Shown: positions 8,850 to 18,016, counted from the stretch's first letter. The stretch is DNA of 64,000 nucleotides from Corynebacterium sp. KPL1814 (GCF_000478175.1 NZ_KI515774.1:307594-371593), one strand, 5' to 3'. Numbers and translations are program-made. The notes: generated by a model not told the origin, from the sequence alone.

Positions 8850-10346
8850 TTACTTTGATTCAGCAATCTCGCGCAGGGCAGCGATGACGGTGCGGGTAGG
8901 AACGCCCGTACCCATCTTTGGCGTGTAGCCATAGGCACCGGTGGTATTGAAGGAAGGCCCAGCGACATCGATATGTGCCCATTCGATGCCCTCGCCTACG
9001 AAGTGCTTCAGATAAGTACCGGCGTATTCCATGCCGCCTTCGCGCTTGGCGTTGATATTGCGGATATCTGCGCTGGCGGATTTCACGGATTCATCGTGCT
9101 CTTCCAATAGCGGCATGGCCCATGCGTTTTCGCCTACCTCGCGGCCGATGCTGGCCATGCGGTCGCGGAAGTCCTCCGAACCCATGACGCCGGCGGTGCG
9201 CCCGCCCAAGGCGACCATCTGGGCGCCGGTCAGCGTGGCGGTTTCGATGAGGAAGTCGGGCTTATCCTCGCTGGCGCGCGCGATGGCATCGGCAAGCACC
9301 AAGCGGCCCTCTGCATCGGTGTTGAGTACCTCAGAGGTAATGCCGCCGTAGTGGGTGATGACATCGCCCGGGCGGGTAGCATTATCGCCTGGCATGTTTT
9401 CCGCCAGCGGCAGGGTAGCGGTGATCTTCACTGGCAGGTTGAGCTTTGCCGCGGCGATGATGGAGGCGGCCATAGCAGCGGAACCGCCCATATCGGAAAT
9501 CATGTCCCACATGCCAGAGCCTGGCTTCAAGGAAATGCCGCCGGTATCGAAGGTGATGCCCTTGCCCACGAGCGCCACGTGCTTCTTTGCCTTCTTTGGG
9601 CTCCAGCTCAGGCGCACCAAGCGCGGTGGGCGAGCGGAACCGCGACCAACCGCAGTGATGCCGCCAAAACCCTGCTTCTTCAATGCCTTTTCATCCAAGA
9701 TTTCTACATCGAGGCCTACCTCTTCAGCTTGGGCGGAGAGGAAGTCTGCATAAGACTCTGGGTACAGCAGGTTCGACGGGGTATTGACCAGATCGCGGGC
9801 AATGAGCACGGATTCTGCGGTGATCTTCGCTGCCTCGAGCTCCTCGCGCGCGGACTTTTCTGCCACCACGGTAAAAGCGGCGGGCTGCTCGGAATCCTTG
9901 CCGGGCTTAGAGCGCAGCCCCTTGAACTTGTAGCCGCCCAAGATGAGGCCTTCTACAGTGGGCGCGATTCCAAAATCCCCCAGGGACGTGGCTACCTCTT
10001 CCAGCTTGGAAATCGAGCGTGCGGCGCTGCCGGCGGCGCGGCGCAAGGTTTCTGCATCGAGGTCCTCTGCATCGCCGAGGCCGACGGCAATGACGGAATC
10101 TGCCTCCGCCTTCTTGGGGGCGGGTATGCGGGTGACCTCGTTGGCCTTACCGGTTGCCCCCACGGCAATGAGAGACTCGTACGCTTCCCGCAGCTCGGCT
10201 GACTTGAGCAGCGAGGTTCCTGGAAGCTCAATGCCATCTTCGCCTTCGAATGCCGCGATAAGTAGGGCCTGCGTGTTCTTCGGAGCCTTCTTTTCTAGCG
10301 TAAGTTCCGGAAATTCCCCACGTGCGGGTACAGCGTGCTGAGACAT
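8850..10346 (-). CDS. pepA: pepA, leucyl aminopeptidase (M17)
   Basis: A cytosolic two-metal aminopeptidase that removes N-terminal residues from peptides. 498 aa. The signature NTDAEGRLVLADA is present near residue 340, and the metal and catalytic segment VGKGITFDTGGISLK lies near residue 265. The start codon ATG 10346 follows AGGAGG by 5 nt. It is divergent from ilvE across about 100 bases, an arrangement I recall from C. glutamicum. Confidence 0.95.
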   Translation of the reverse strand: MSQHAVPARGEFPELTLEKKAPKNTQALLIAAFEGEDGIELPGTSLLKSAELREAYESLIAVGATGKANEVTRIPAPKKAEADSVIAVGLGDAEDLDAETLRRAAGSAARSISKLEEVATSLGDFGIAPTVEGLILGGYKFKGLRSKPGKDSEQPAAFTVVAEKSAREELEAAKITAESVLIARDLVNTPSNLLYPESYADFLSAQAEEVGLDVEILDEKALKKQGFGGITAVGRGSARPPRLVRLSWSPKKAKKHVALVGKGITFDTGGISLKPGSGMWDMISDMGGSAAMAASIIAAAKLNLPVKITATLPLAENMPGDNATRPGDVITHYGGITSEVLNTDAEGRLVLADAIARASEDKPDFLIETATLTGAQMVALGGRTAGVMGSEDFRDRMASIGREVGENAWAMPLLEEHDESVKSASADIRNINAKREGGMEYAGTYLKHFVGEGIEWAHIDVAGPSFNTTGAYGYTPKMGTGVPTRTVIAALREIAESK

Positions 10347-10445
10347 AATATCCTCCTTTTTAATTGGTACTAATGAAACTTTCGCCCATAATACCGCGCT
10401 AAAGTGAACATATTCCTACCCGGCTATAGATAAAAGGAGTAGATT

Positions 10446-11546
10446 GTGGGCATGCTTGATTACACGATTACCCGTACGAATCAGCCAACGGCGGCAGCAG
10501 ATTTAGATAAAATCCTGGCCAATCCAGGCTTCGGCCAGTACTTTACGGACCACATGGTTACCATTGATTGGTCCACGGACAAGGGCTGGCATGATGCACA
10601 GGTCCGTCCCTACGGTCCGCTTACGATGGACCCGGCGAGCAACGTCTTCCACTACGGCCAGGCCGTATTCGAGGGCATTAAGGCCTACCGCCAGCCCGAT
10701 GACTCCATCGTGACCTTCCGCCCCGATCAAAACGCGCAACGCTTTATTAATTCGGCGCAGCGCTTGGCGATGCCCGAGCTACCGCAAGAAGAGTTCATCG
10801 AGGCGCTGCGCCAACTGGTGGACATCGATAAGAGCTGGGTTCCAGAGGCCGGCGGGGAAGCATCGCTCTACCTGCGCCCCTTTATGATTTCTACCGAGGT
10901 ATCGCTGGGCGTTCACCCGGCTAATGCGTATCGTTTCATTCTCTTGGCCTCGCCCGCCGGTGCGTATTTTAGCGGCGGCATTAAGCCTGTTTCGGTGTGG
11001 TTATCTACCGATTATGTCCGCTCCGCGCCGGGCGGAACCGGTGCCGCGAAATTCGCCGGCAATTACGCTGGCTCCTTGTTGGCGCAGGCCCAGGCCGAAG
11101 AAAAGGGTTGTGACCAGGTGGTGTGGCTGGATGCCATCGAACGCCGGTATATCGAAGAGATGGGCGGGATGAACCTCATGTTCGTCTACGGCACCGGCGA
11201 CGACGCCGAGATCGTCACCCCGGCGCTATCCGGTTCCCTGCTTCCCGGTATTACCCGCCAATCCCTGCTGCAGGTCGCTGAAGACATGGGGTACAAGGTT
11301 ACCGAGCGGCGCATTACCGCCGAAGAATGGCAGCGAGATGTGGAATCAGGGAAGATGGCCGAGGCCTTTGCCTGCGGTACCGCCGCCGTCATCACGCCTG
11401 TGGGGCGCATCCTTGGTGAGGATACCGATTTCAGCGTTAACAATAACGAGGCCGGCGAGGTCTCCATGGCTTTGCGCGAGCGCCTGACCGGTATCCAGCG
11501 CGGTGCTGTGGAGGATGCCCACGGCTGGTTGCACAATTTGGTCTAG
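10446..11546 (+). CDS. ilvE: ilvE, branched-chain amino acid aminotransferase
   Basis: Class IV PLP aminotransferase for valine, leucine and isoleucine. 366 aa. The PLP lysine is Lys202 in GGTGAAKFAGNYAGS; the YGQAVFEGIKAYR segment and the GGMNLMFVY turn are typical. I take GTG 10446 as start because AAAGGAG lies 6 nt upstream; the ATG at 10452 would be 12 nt away. A possible -10 box TATAGA is at 10425-10430. It lies next to pepA, which frees amino acids from peptides. Confidence 0.95.
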   Translation: MGMLDYTITRTNQPTAAADLDKILANPGFGQYFTDHMVTIDWSTDKGWHDAQVRPYGPLTMDPASNVFHYGQAVFEGIKAYRQPDDSIVTFRPDQNAQRFINSAQRLAMPELPQEEFIEALRQLVDIDKSWVPEAGGEASLYLRPFMISTEVSLGVHPANAYRFILLASPAGAYFSGGIKPVSVWLSTDYVRSAPGGTGAAKFAGNYAGSLLAQAQAEEKGCDQVVWLDAIERRYIEEMGGMNLMFVYGTGDDAEIVTPALSGSLLPGITRQSLLQVAEDMGYKVTERRITAEEWQRDVESGKMAEAFACGTAAVITPVGRILGEDTDFSVNNNEAGEVSMALRERLTGIQRGAVEDAHGWLHNLV

Positions 11547-11591
11547 CACGCCACGGTGAAACGCTGCGCGAGGAGGACCTGCGCCGCGCAG

Positions 11592-12368
11592 TTAGGCCTC
11601 TGCCTGCGCGGCGTCCGCGGTAATTTCTACGCCCAACAATAAAAGGGGTAGGGCAGACAAGGCGCCGAGCGCCGGTACTGGCTCCATTTGCAGATCCAAT
11701 AGGGGCTTCAGCCGCAGCTTCTTTAAGGCCAACCCGTGAGCTGGCTGCGGCGTGATATTGGTGGCAAGGATCCAGTCGTGGATCCGCGTGTCTGCGGCGG
11801 CGCATACGGTGGCGGTGGCGGTTAAGGGGGCATCGACAAGCAGGGGCGTGCGCCGCCTAGCCGCCTGGGACATAAAGCCCACCAGCGCGGCCAATACGGG
11901 GGAGCCGCAGGCCTTAATGAGCTCCCGCCCAGTCAGATCGCGCATCCGAAACATGGAATCGCGAATGGCCGCAACCTCGGCCTTCCAAGCCTCGACGCTC
12001 GGCTGCTTGCCGACGACCACCACCGGTTCCTCCTGCGCCAAGACACCCATGACGGCCGCGGCAACCTGCGTGCTGTCGATGCCGCCCGGAATAAGCAGAT
12101 CCGCACCACCATCGATTTCCGCATCCGCCGCCTGCACGCCTAGGTCATAGGCCGAGGAGCAATCCGTCACCGTGACGGATTTAATGCTGGCCTCAACCCG
12201 CCGTGCGGCGGTCTCCGTGGCCTGTGGGATCTCCTCACCATCCTCGGTGAAGATGATGGCCCGCACCCGCTGTGGCTCGGAGGCGGGGGAGCGATCCTGG
12301 CAGGCGGCTAGCCACTGTGCGGCATCGCTTAGCCGGCCGTAGGGATAAAGCTGCGAGGAATCAGCCAT
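11592..12368 (-). CDS. Degenerate CobT-like protein (nicotinate-nucleotide-dimethylbenzimidazole phosphoribosyltransferase fold)
   Basis: 258 aa, against about 350 in true CobT. The similarity is in the PLLVDAPLTATATVCAA segment, the following ILATNITPQPAHGLALKKLRLKPLLDL stretch, and the ALPLLLLGVEI end. Two key motifs are lost. The phosphate-binding GEMGIGNTT block reads PGGIDSTQ, and the RLGEGTGA block with the catalytic Glu reads MEPVPALGAL, with Pro at the Glu position. I see no other cobalamin genes in the window. The gene has a good ribosome site (AAGGAAA) and no stops, so it is kept intact, perhaps with another role. It lies 12 nt after the DUF3043 gene and is probably cotranscribed with it. 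Confidence 0.75.
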   Translation of the reverse strand: MADSSQLYPYGRLSDAAQWLAACQDRSPASEPQRVRAIIFTEDGEEIPQATETAARRVEASIKSVTVTDCSSAYDLGVQAADAEIDGGADLLIPGGIDSTQVAAAVMGVLAQEEPVVVVGKQPSVEAWKAEVAAIRDSMFRMRDLTGRELIKACGSPVLAALVGFMSQAARRRTPLLVDAPLTATATVCAAADTRIHDWILATNITPQPAHGLALKKLRLKPLLDLQMEPVPALGALSALPLLLLGVEITADAAQAEA

Positions 12369-12380
12369 CAGCGTGTTTCC

Positions 12381-13061
12381 TTAAACGTCGGCCCCGCGCT
12401 CTACGCGCGGGCGAGGAATGCGCCACTTGCGGGGCTGGCTGGCGCGGGAAAATGCGTAGAATCCCAGGCCAAAGCCGGTGGCGGTGGTTCCGGGGAACTT
12501 CTTGCGGACAGCATTATTAGCACGGCGGCCCAGCCAGATGCCGTCGATGGCGAAGATGAGGATAACCACCATCGCAATCGCATTGATGAGGCCGGCGATG
12601 CTTGGAGCCGCATAGGTCACAAAGACCACGACGATAAGGGCAAGCGCCATCGGCATTACCCATTCCGAAAGCGTACGGCGGGCATCGATCCAATCTCGCA
12701 CGTAGGCGCGCTCTTCACCCTGGTCGCGGGCTGGGAGGAAGCGCGGATCGCCTTCAGCCATGCGCTCTTGGCTTTCGCGGTTGCGCTGGTTGCGCTCCTT
12801 GCGCTCTTGCTTTTTATATTCTTTCCACTCGTCCTTGCTCATGGACTTTTTGAGTTCCTTGCGGCGCTTATAGCGCTGCGCATCGGATACCCCATGTGGA
12901 TCGCGCTTTACGCCGCGCGCGATTTCTTGTTCCTGGCGCTTTGGCGTGGGACGACCTTTCGGAGGGGTATACCCCTTGCGGTGGGTTTCTTCCTGAACTT
13001 CTTCCTGCGCGGGAGCGGGTTCAGGGGAGGTCTTGTCATCTTTTTGCCACGGAAGTTTCAC
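12381..13061 (-). CDS. DUF3043 family membrane protein
   Basis: 226 aa from GTG 13061 (MKLPWQKDD). A charged N-terminal half contains GYTPPKGRPTPKRQE, typical of DUF3043. A Lys/Glu/Arg-rich helix follows, then two membrane segments (about residues 138-160 and 163-180), and a short basic tail with WRIPRPRV. Function is unknown; the family is common in Actinobacteria. I prefer GTG 13061 to the upstream frame that reaches 13235, because that longer frame would overlap the divergent Fe-S gene, and because a -10 box sits 7 nt before this GTG. Confidence 0.82.
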   Translation of the reverse strand: MKLPWQKDDKTSPEPAPAQEEVQEETHRKGYTPPKGRPTPKRQEQEIARGVKRDPHGVSDAQRYKRRKELKKSMSKDEWKEYKKQERKERNQRNRESQERMAEGDPRFLPARDQGEERAYVRDWIDARRTLSEWVMPMALALIVVVFVTYAAPSIAGLINAIAMVVILIFAIDGIWLGRRANNAVRKKFPGTTATGFGLGFYAFSRASQPRKWRIPRPRVERGADV

Positions 13062-13068
13062 GCTGATC

Positions 13069-13074
13069 AGACTA
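13069..13074 (-). promoter_or_regulatory. -10 hexamer of a leaderless promoter for the DUF3043 gene
   Basis: TAGTCT on the minus strand, then exactly 7 nt (GATCAGC), then the GTG start at 13061. No Shine-Dalgarno sequence is present. Confidence 0.6.
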
Positions 13075-13203
13075 CAAGGTTTCGGCCCCAAGAGGGGAAT
13101 AGGCCCGCCCACGGCGTTGTTATTACTATGGGCTACCTTTTCCCTCCTCGTAGATGCGGGTAGGGTAGTGGCTACGCAACCAAGACACATTTGAGGAGAA
13201 GTG

Positions 13204-13548
13204 ATGACCGCTCCAGTTTCCGAAACCGGCGTCATTCTGACCGAGGCCGCAGCCGCAAAGGCAAAGGGCCTGCTTGATCAGGAAGGCCGCGACGATCTCT
13301 CCCTGCGCATCGCAGTGCAGCCCGGCGGCTGCGCTGGCCTGCGCTACCAGCTCTACTTCGATGACCGCAGCCTTGATGGCGACAAGGTCGACGAGGTGGG
13401 TGGAATCAAGCTCGTCGTGGACAAGATGTCCGTGCCGTACCTTACCGGTGCCAAGATCGACTTCGCTGACACCATCGAGTCCCAGGGATTTACCATCGAT
13501 AACCCGAATGCCACCGGCTCCTGCGCGTGTGGCGATTCCTTCAACTAA
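13204..13548 (+). CDS. erpA: A-type iron-sulfur cluster carrier (ErpA/IscA/HesB family)
   Basis: 114 aa. Carries and inserts Fe-S clusters into apoproteins. The three ligand cysteines are seen in GGCAGLRY and in GSCACGDSF at the C-terminus. The start is ATG 13204, which has GAGGAG 6 nt upstream; a GTG directly before it at 13201 is less well spaced. The gene stands alone and ends at a strong terminator. Likely clients in this window include QcrA (Rieske) and LipA next to lipB, but that is inference. Confidence 0.9.
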   Translation: MTAPVSETGVILTEAAAAKAKGLLDQEGRDDLSLRIAVQPGGCAGLRYQLYFDDRSLDGDKVDEVGGIKLVVDKMSVPYLTGAKIDFADTIESQGFTIDNPNATGSCACGDSFN

Positions 13549-13562
13549 ACAGAAGGATAAAG

Positions 13563-13600
13563 AAAGAGGGTGAGTGCTTCTCGGCGCTCACCCTCTTTTT
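13563..13600 (+). terminator. Rho-independent terminator after the Fe-S carrier gene
   Basis: AAGAGGGTGAG (from 13563) pairs with CTCACCCTCTT (13587-13597), followed by a T run. As ltsA converges from the other side and the stem has an A run upstream, it may work in both directions. Confidence 0.9.
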
Positions 13601-13640
13601 ATGTCTTTAAAGCTCGGTGTGGAACTTTACCCAGCCCAGG

Positions 13641-15563
13641 TTAAAGCTTGACCGGGTAGTCGCGCTGTTCAATCTGCGGGTCGATGCGCTTTTCCACAAA
13701 GATGCCGTGCCAGATCATAAAGGAAAGCACCGTCCACAGGCGGCGGGAGTGATCGGAGACGCCATCGCGGTGCTCCTTGAGCATCTCCAGAACTTCCTTC
13801 TTGTTGAAGATGTCCTCGGTCTGGGAATCGTTGATGGTGTCTTGCGCCCAGCCGTAGAGCTCGTCGCCGGCGAGCCAGTGGCGCATGGGAACCGGAAAGC
13901 CCAGCTTCTTGCGGTTGAGCACGTGCGCGGGGACGATCTGTTCCATGGCCTTGCGCAGCGCATACTTGGTGGTGCCGTGGGAGATTTTCAGGTTATGCGG
14001 GATGGATTCTGCGACCTTGAATACTTCCTTATCTAGGAATGGCACGCGCAGCTCCAAGGAGTTGGCCATGTTGATCTTATCAGCCTTGACTAGGATGTCA
14101 CCGCGCATCCAGGTAAATAGGTCAAGGTGCTGCATGCGGGCTACTGGGTCAAAGTCTTCCGACTGCGCATAGATGGGCGCGGTGACCTCGCGGTGATCCC
14201 CCTCGCGCTTGGCCCATGGGATAACGCGCTGCATCTGCTCAAAGTTAAAGGAGCGTGCGTTGCCGTAGTAGCGCTCCTCCATGGTCATGGAGCCGCGGTT
14301 GAGCAAGGACTTGCCCTTCATGCCTTCCGGCAGCACGCGGGAAAGCTTGCCCAATCCCTGGCGCAGCGGAGAAGGGATTTTCTCGAATGGCGCGAGCGAC
14401 AGTGGCTCCTTATAGATGGTGTAGCCGCCGAAAAGCTCATCGGCACCCTCACCGGACAGGACCACCTTGACGTGCTTGCGGGCCTCTTGGGCCACGAAGT
14501 ACAGCGGCACGAGGGAAGGATCGGCGACCGGGTTATCCAGGTACCACATAATCTTTGGGATCGACTCGGCGTATTCTTCCGGCGAGACGATCTTCACGAT
14601 GTGCTCTACGCCGATGGCTGCCGCCGATTCTGCGGCCACGTCCACCTCGGAATAGCCTTCGCGCTCGAAACCAGTGGTGAAGGTCAGCAGATCTGGGTTG
14701 TGTCGCTTGGCCAGGGTAGCGATGGCGGTGGAGTCGATGCCGCCAGAGAGGAAGGAACCAACGGTGACATCGGCACGCATGTGCTTGGCGACGGAATCCT
14801 CCAGCGCTTCTGCAATGCGGTCAAAAAGCTGCTGCTTTTCGCCTTCAGGCACCTGCTGGACCGGGAAACGTGGCTTGAAGTAGCGCTCGGATACGACGTC
14901 CTCGCCCGGCTTCAAGGTGACCGTACAGCCGGATTCCACGCGGCGGATATTGGCGTGCAACGATTCCGGTTCCGGTACGTATTGTAGGTCTACGTAGTGC
15001 TCAATGGCGCGTCGGTCAAGGCTGAGATCTAGACCAATGTCCTCAGCCATGTCTAGGATGCACTTCATCTCGGAGGCGAAGACCGTGCCAGCGTCCGTGG
15101 TGGCAAAGTAAAGCGGCTTGATGCCGAACTGGTCGCGCGCGGCAAACATTGTCTTGGTCTTGGTATCCCAAATGACGATGCCAAACATGCCACGGAGGTG
15201 CTCAACGACGTCCTTGCCCCAGTGGTGGTAGCCCACCGCAATGGGCTCGCCGTCGCCTTCCGTATAGAAGGTGTAGCCCAAAGCCTTAAGTTCTTCGCGG
15301 AGCTCAACGTAGTTGTAGATCTCGCCGTTAAACGTAAGGGCATATCGTTCAGGCTCGTCCTCCGGGCCCCAGCGCAGGGGCTGGTGGGAATGTTCCAAGT
15401 CGATAATGGACAGGCGGTTAAAGCCGAAGGCGGCGTCGCCATCATGCCAAGTGCCGGCTGCGTCCGGTCCGCGGTGGTGCATGCAAGGAAGTGACCGCTC
15501 CAGCGCGTCGACATATTTGTCCACGTTACCGGTGGCCGCGAGCATGCCAAGAAGTCCGCACAT
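13641..15563 (-). CDS. ltsA: ltsA (asnB), glutamine-hydrolysing asparagine synthetase family
   Basis: 640 aa. The N-terminal glutamine amidotransferase domain has Cys2 (MCGLLGM) as nucleophile, then MHHRGPDAAG and LTFNGEIYNY. The synthetase domain has the pyrophosphate loop SFLSGGIDSTA near residue 265, GEGADELFGGY, and FLDKEVFKVAE. In C. glutamicum the homologue LtsA is needed for lysozyme and temperature resistance and is thought to amidate the cell wall, so a cell-wall role is likely. The start ATG 15563 follows AAGGAG. It is divergent from ctaC, as I recall for C. glutamicum. Confidence 0.93.
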   Translation of the reverse strand: MCGLLGMLAATGNVDKYVDALERSLPCMHHRGPDAAGTWHDGDAAFGFNRLSIIDLEHSHQPLRWGPEDEPERYALTFNGEIYNYVELREELKALGYTFYTEGDGEPIAVGYHHWGKDVVEHLRGMFGIVIWDTKTKTMFAARDQFGIKPLYFATTDAGTVFASEMKCILDMAEDIGLDLSLDRRAIEHYVDLQYVPEPESLHANIRRVESGCTVTLKPGEDVVSERYFKPRFPVQQVPEGEKQQLFDRIAEALEDSVAKHMRADVTVGSFLSGGIDSTAIATLAKRHNPDLLTFTTGFEREGYSEVDVAAESAAAIGVEHIVKIVSPEEYAESIPKIMWYLDNPVADPSLVPLYFVAQEARKHVKVVLSGEGADELFGGYTIYKEPLSLAPFEKIPSPLRQGLGKLSRVLPEGMKGKSLLNRGSMTMEERYYGNARSFNFEQMQRVIPWAKREGDHREVTAPIYAQSEDFDPVARMQHLDLFTWMRGDILVKADKINMANSLELRVPFLDKEVFKVAESIPHNLKISHGTTKYALRKAMEQIVPAHVLNRKKLGFPVPMRHWLAGDELYGWAQDTINDSQTEDIFNKKEVLEMLKEHRDGVSDHSRRLWTVLSFMIWHGIFVEKRIDPQIEQRDYPVKL

Positions 15564-15667
15564 GTAAAGATAGCTCCTTTTAATTAAGCGACTAGTGCTC
15601 GTTGTCCTACTTTACGGTGCGCGGGGTGGAAACCAGAAAGCGCCACGGTTTGGAAGAAGCTGTAGAA

Positions 15668-15684
15668 AAGCTTAAATTAAGCTT
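15668..15684. promoter_or_regulatory. Perfect inverted repeat, candidate operator upstream of ltsA
   Basis: AAGCTTAA and TTAAGCTT are separated by one A. It lies about 105 bp before the ltsA start codon. The binding factor is unknown. Confidence 0.45.
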
Positions 15685-15729
15685 CCCCGTAAGGGTGCGA
15701 ACTTTCGGATGATGGCTGGAACAGCACCC

Positions 15730-15745
15730 TGTGAGTTAAGGCACA
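15730..15745. promoter_or_regulatory. Candidate GlxR (CRP-family) site upstream of ctaC
   Basis: TGTGAGTTAAGGCACA fits the corynebacterial GlxR consensus TGTGANNTANNTCACA with one mismatch. It is 207 bp before the ctaC start. cta and qcr genes belong to the GlxR regulon in C. glutamicum, as I recall. Confidence 0.55.
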
Positions 15746-15951
15746 TGGTGAAGGCGCAGACAGGGGGTGCGGTTGGAACATTGTGCAGGTGGGGCGGTAA
15801 CCTACTGAATCGTGGATATAAATTGAGCGCCCTGGGTCTCCTTTAAAGCTTCAAAAAGGCTGGGAACCAAGCATTTATCCATTATTCTGATTGGGTAAGG
15901 GTGCTCTGTGAGTATTCGAGAAGTTTGTGTGGACAGAAAGGCAGAACACAC

Positions 15952-17025
15952 GTGGGACAGCGTAATAAGCGCACCTTCGCCCGTAAGGCGGGCGTAGCTG
16001 GCGCACTTGCCCTAGGCGGTCTCGCCCTGGCTGGTTGTGACGTTCAGGCGCCAACTGCTGTAGAGAACCTCCTGGGATTCGGTTGGCCAAAGGGTGTGAC
16101 CCCTGAGGCTGAGGCAATGTACAACTTCTGGATCTGGGTCTGGGTAGCAGCTTGGATTGTCGGCTTCGTTATGTGGGGCCTCTTCCTTACTGCAATCTTC
16201 CGCTGGAGCGCGAAGAAGGCCAAGCGAGATGGCAAGGGTGAATTCCCGCGCCAAACGCAGTACAACGTGCCATTGGAGATGGTGCTGACCATCGTTCCGA
16301 TCTTGATCATTATGACCTTGTTCTTCTTCACGGTGCAGACCCAGCAGAAGGTCACCGCATTGGATAAGGATCCAAAGGTTACCGTTGACGTCACGGCATT
16401 CCAGTGGAACTGGAAGTTCGGCTACGCCGAGAACCACGTCAATGGTGAGAACTACAACGGTGCGGACGAAGCGCGTCAGGCTGAAGCGGAAAAGACCGCC
16501 CATGACCCTGAGGGTGTGGACAACCCCAACCCAATTCACGGTAAGTCCAAGGGCGACCTTTCCTACCTCAACTACAACAAGATTGAGACCGTAGGCTCCA
16601 CCGAAGAGGTTCCGGTTCTGGTGCTTCCTTCCGATACCGCCATCGAGTTCCGTCTGGCTTCCGCTGACGTTTCTCACGCGTTCTGGGTACCGGAGTTCTT
16701 GTTCAAGCGCGACGTGTACGCACACCCTGAGGCCAACGCCCAGGAGCGCAGCTTCCAGATCGAATCGATTGATAAGCAAGGCGCCTTTGTTGGCCGCTGT
16801 GCTGAGATGTGCGGTACCTACCACTCCATGATGAACTTCGAGATTCGCGTTGTGTCCCCAGAGGACTTCAATGCTTACATGGACTTCCGTGAGAAGAACC
16901 CGAATGCCACCAACGCTGAGGCGTTGAAGGAAATTGGCCAGGATCCGTACGCAGTTACCACCCACCCGTTCTCCGGCGAGCGTGACACCGCCGATGGTGA
17001 CAACTCCGTCAAGACCGCGGCATAA
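15952..17025 (+). CDS. ctaC: ctaC, cytochrome aa3 oxidase subunit II
   Basis: 357-aa lipoprotein that receives electrons from cytochrome c1 and holds the CuA centre. The signal peptide ends in the lipobox LALAGC near residue 29. Two membrane segments follow (about 55-80 and 105-125). The CuA ligands are His in VSHAFWVPEF and Cys283, Cys287, His291 and Met294 in CAEMCGTYHSMM. A charged insertion between the membrane part and the CuA domain is typical of actinobacterial CtaC. I start at GTG 15952 (MGQRNKRTFARK), which gives a proper signal peptide and has AGAAAGG upstream. It is followed 19 nt later by ctaF. Confidence 0.95.
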   Translation: MGQRNKRTFARKAGVAGALALGGLALAGCDVQAPTAVENLLGFGWPKGVTPEAEAMYNFWIWVWVAAWIVGFVMWGLFLTAIFRWSAKKAKRDGKGEFPRQTQYNVPLEMVLTIVPILIIMTLFFFTVQTQQKVTALDKDPKVTVDVTAFQWNWKFGYAENHVNGENYNGADEARQAEAEKTAHDPEGVDNPNPIHGKSKGDLSYLNYNKIETVGSTEEVPVLVLPSDTAIEFRLASADVSHAFWVPEFLFKRDVYAHPEANAQERSFQIESIDKQGAFVGRCAEMCGTYHSMMNFEIRVVSPEDFNAYMDFREKNPNATNAEALKEIGQDPYAVTTHPFSGERDTADGDNSVKTAA

Positions 17026-17044
17026 GAGATAAGGACATTACACA

Positions 17045-17476
17045 ATGCGTGCAACATCGAAAGTCTTTTACTCAATCGCGACTTACCTTTTCGTCTCGCT
17101 GATTGTTTATATCTTTGGCGTCACCCTCGTGAAGGATGATGGTTACCTCTACGGCGCCGAGTGGGTTGGCATCGTGGGTATGTTCCTCTCCGTCGTGCTC
17201 TGCCTTATGCTGGGCGGCTACCTTCACTTCACCGATAACCGCAGCGACGTTCTACCGGAAGACTGGGAAGAAGCAGAGACCGAAGACTCCGCTGGTATCT
17301 TGGGCTTCTTCTCGCCGAGCTCCATCTGGCCACTGGCCATGGCTGGTTCCATCGGTTTCTTGGGCCTAGGCGTCATCTTCCTTTACTACTGGCTCATCGC
17401 CTTGGGCGCTGTCTGCTTGATTGCAGCTTGCGCCGGCCTGTCCCTGCAGTATGGCCTGCCTAAGGAAAAGCACTAG
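17045..17476 (+). CDS. ctaF: ctaF, cytochrome c oxidase subunit IV
   Basis: 143-aa membrane protein of the actinobacterial aa3 oxidase. Four hydrophobic segments are seen: about 10-28, 37-55, 95-112 and 116-135. The [14 protein letters not shown] stretch between the second and third is typical of the family. Cotranscribed with ctaC, 19 nt apart, and followed by a long hairpin. Confidence 0.92.
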   Translation: MRATSKVFYSIATYLFVSLIVYIFGVTLVKDDGYLYGAEWVGIVGMFLSVVLCLMLGGYLHFTDNRSDVLPEDWEEAETEDSAGILGFFSPSSIWPLAMAGSIGFLGLGVIFLYYWLIALGAVCLIAACAGLSLQYGLPKEKH

Positions 17477-17511
17477 TACTTAGCTAGTCGCAACCACTGC
17501 CAAAACTTCTC

Positions 17512-17544
17512 AGCCCTCCTCACCACGCCGTGGTGAGGAGGGCT
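17512..17544 (+). terminator. 15-bp perfect hairpin after ctaCF
   Basis: AGCCCTCCTCACCAC (17512-17526) and GTGGTGAGGAGGGCT (17530-17544) pair fully around a GCC loop. The T run after it is weak (TTGG), so this may be a processing or stabilising stem as well as a terminator. Confidence 0.75.
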
Positions 17545-18016
17545 TTGGCGATCCGCGTCGTAAATCAAATAGAAAAGTTCCCGAGGTTCCACAATTTCTT
17601 TATGGGAGGGGGAGAGGGGCTGCGCCCAGGCTTTAAGTGGGCAGCAAAAGCGCATCGTAGCACGTAAACCGCAATTTCTGCGGGGGTCAACCGAAAGTTG
17701 CAAAAGAGCGATTTTCCCCGGAAACCGCCGTGTGATTTATCTCTCTAAGAAATTTGCTGAAACCGGTTGCGGAAGAGGGTCGAATCAACGTGAGCGAGGT
17801 AGTTGAAACGGTGGGCATCGTGGCCATAGATGAAGTTTAAGGGCGTCACCTGCGTTGATGTCCCGTCGTAAAAGAATGCAAAAAGTTCCCGCGTTATTAA
17901 TCTTGATAGGCCTCAAGATATTCCTTATCGGTAGCTGGCAATTTAGTGAAAACCGAATAGAGGAAGCGGGGGGAATTGAAGTGACTTTAGCGTCCAGAAC
18001 AGCCATAATTACCACT
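17545..18016. other. 472-bp intergenic region before ctaE-qcrCAB
   Basis: No gene is supported. A half GlxR-like site TGTGATTTATCTCTCT is at 17731-17746, with a good left arm and a poor right arm. The proximal end has a leaderless promoter for ctaE. Confidence 0.55.
18004..18009 (+). promoter_or_regulatory. -10 hexamer of a leaderless promoter for ctaE
   Basis: CATAAT is followed by 7 nt (TACCACT) and the GTG start at 18017. A possible -35 TGACTT lies at 17982-17987 with a 16-nt spacer. Confidence 0.6.

Larger units (their letters stand above)
15564..15951. other. 388-bp intergenic region between divergent ltsA and ctaC
   Basis: No gene seen. It holds a 17-bp inverted repeat (15668-15684) and a GlxR-like site (15730-15745), described separately. 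A ribosome site AGAAAGG precedes the ctaC start by about 10 nt. Confidence 0.7.
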
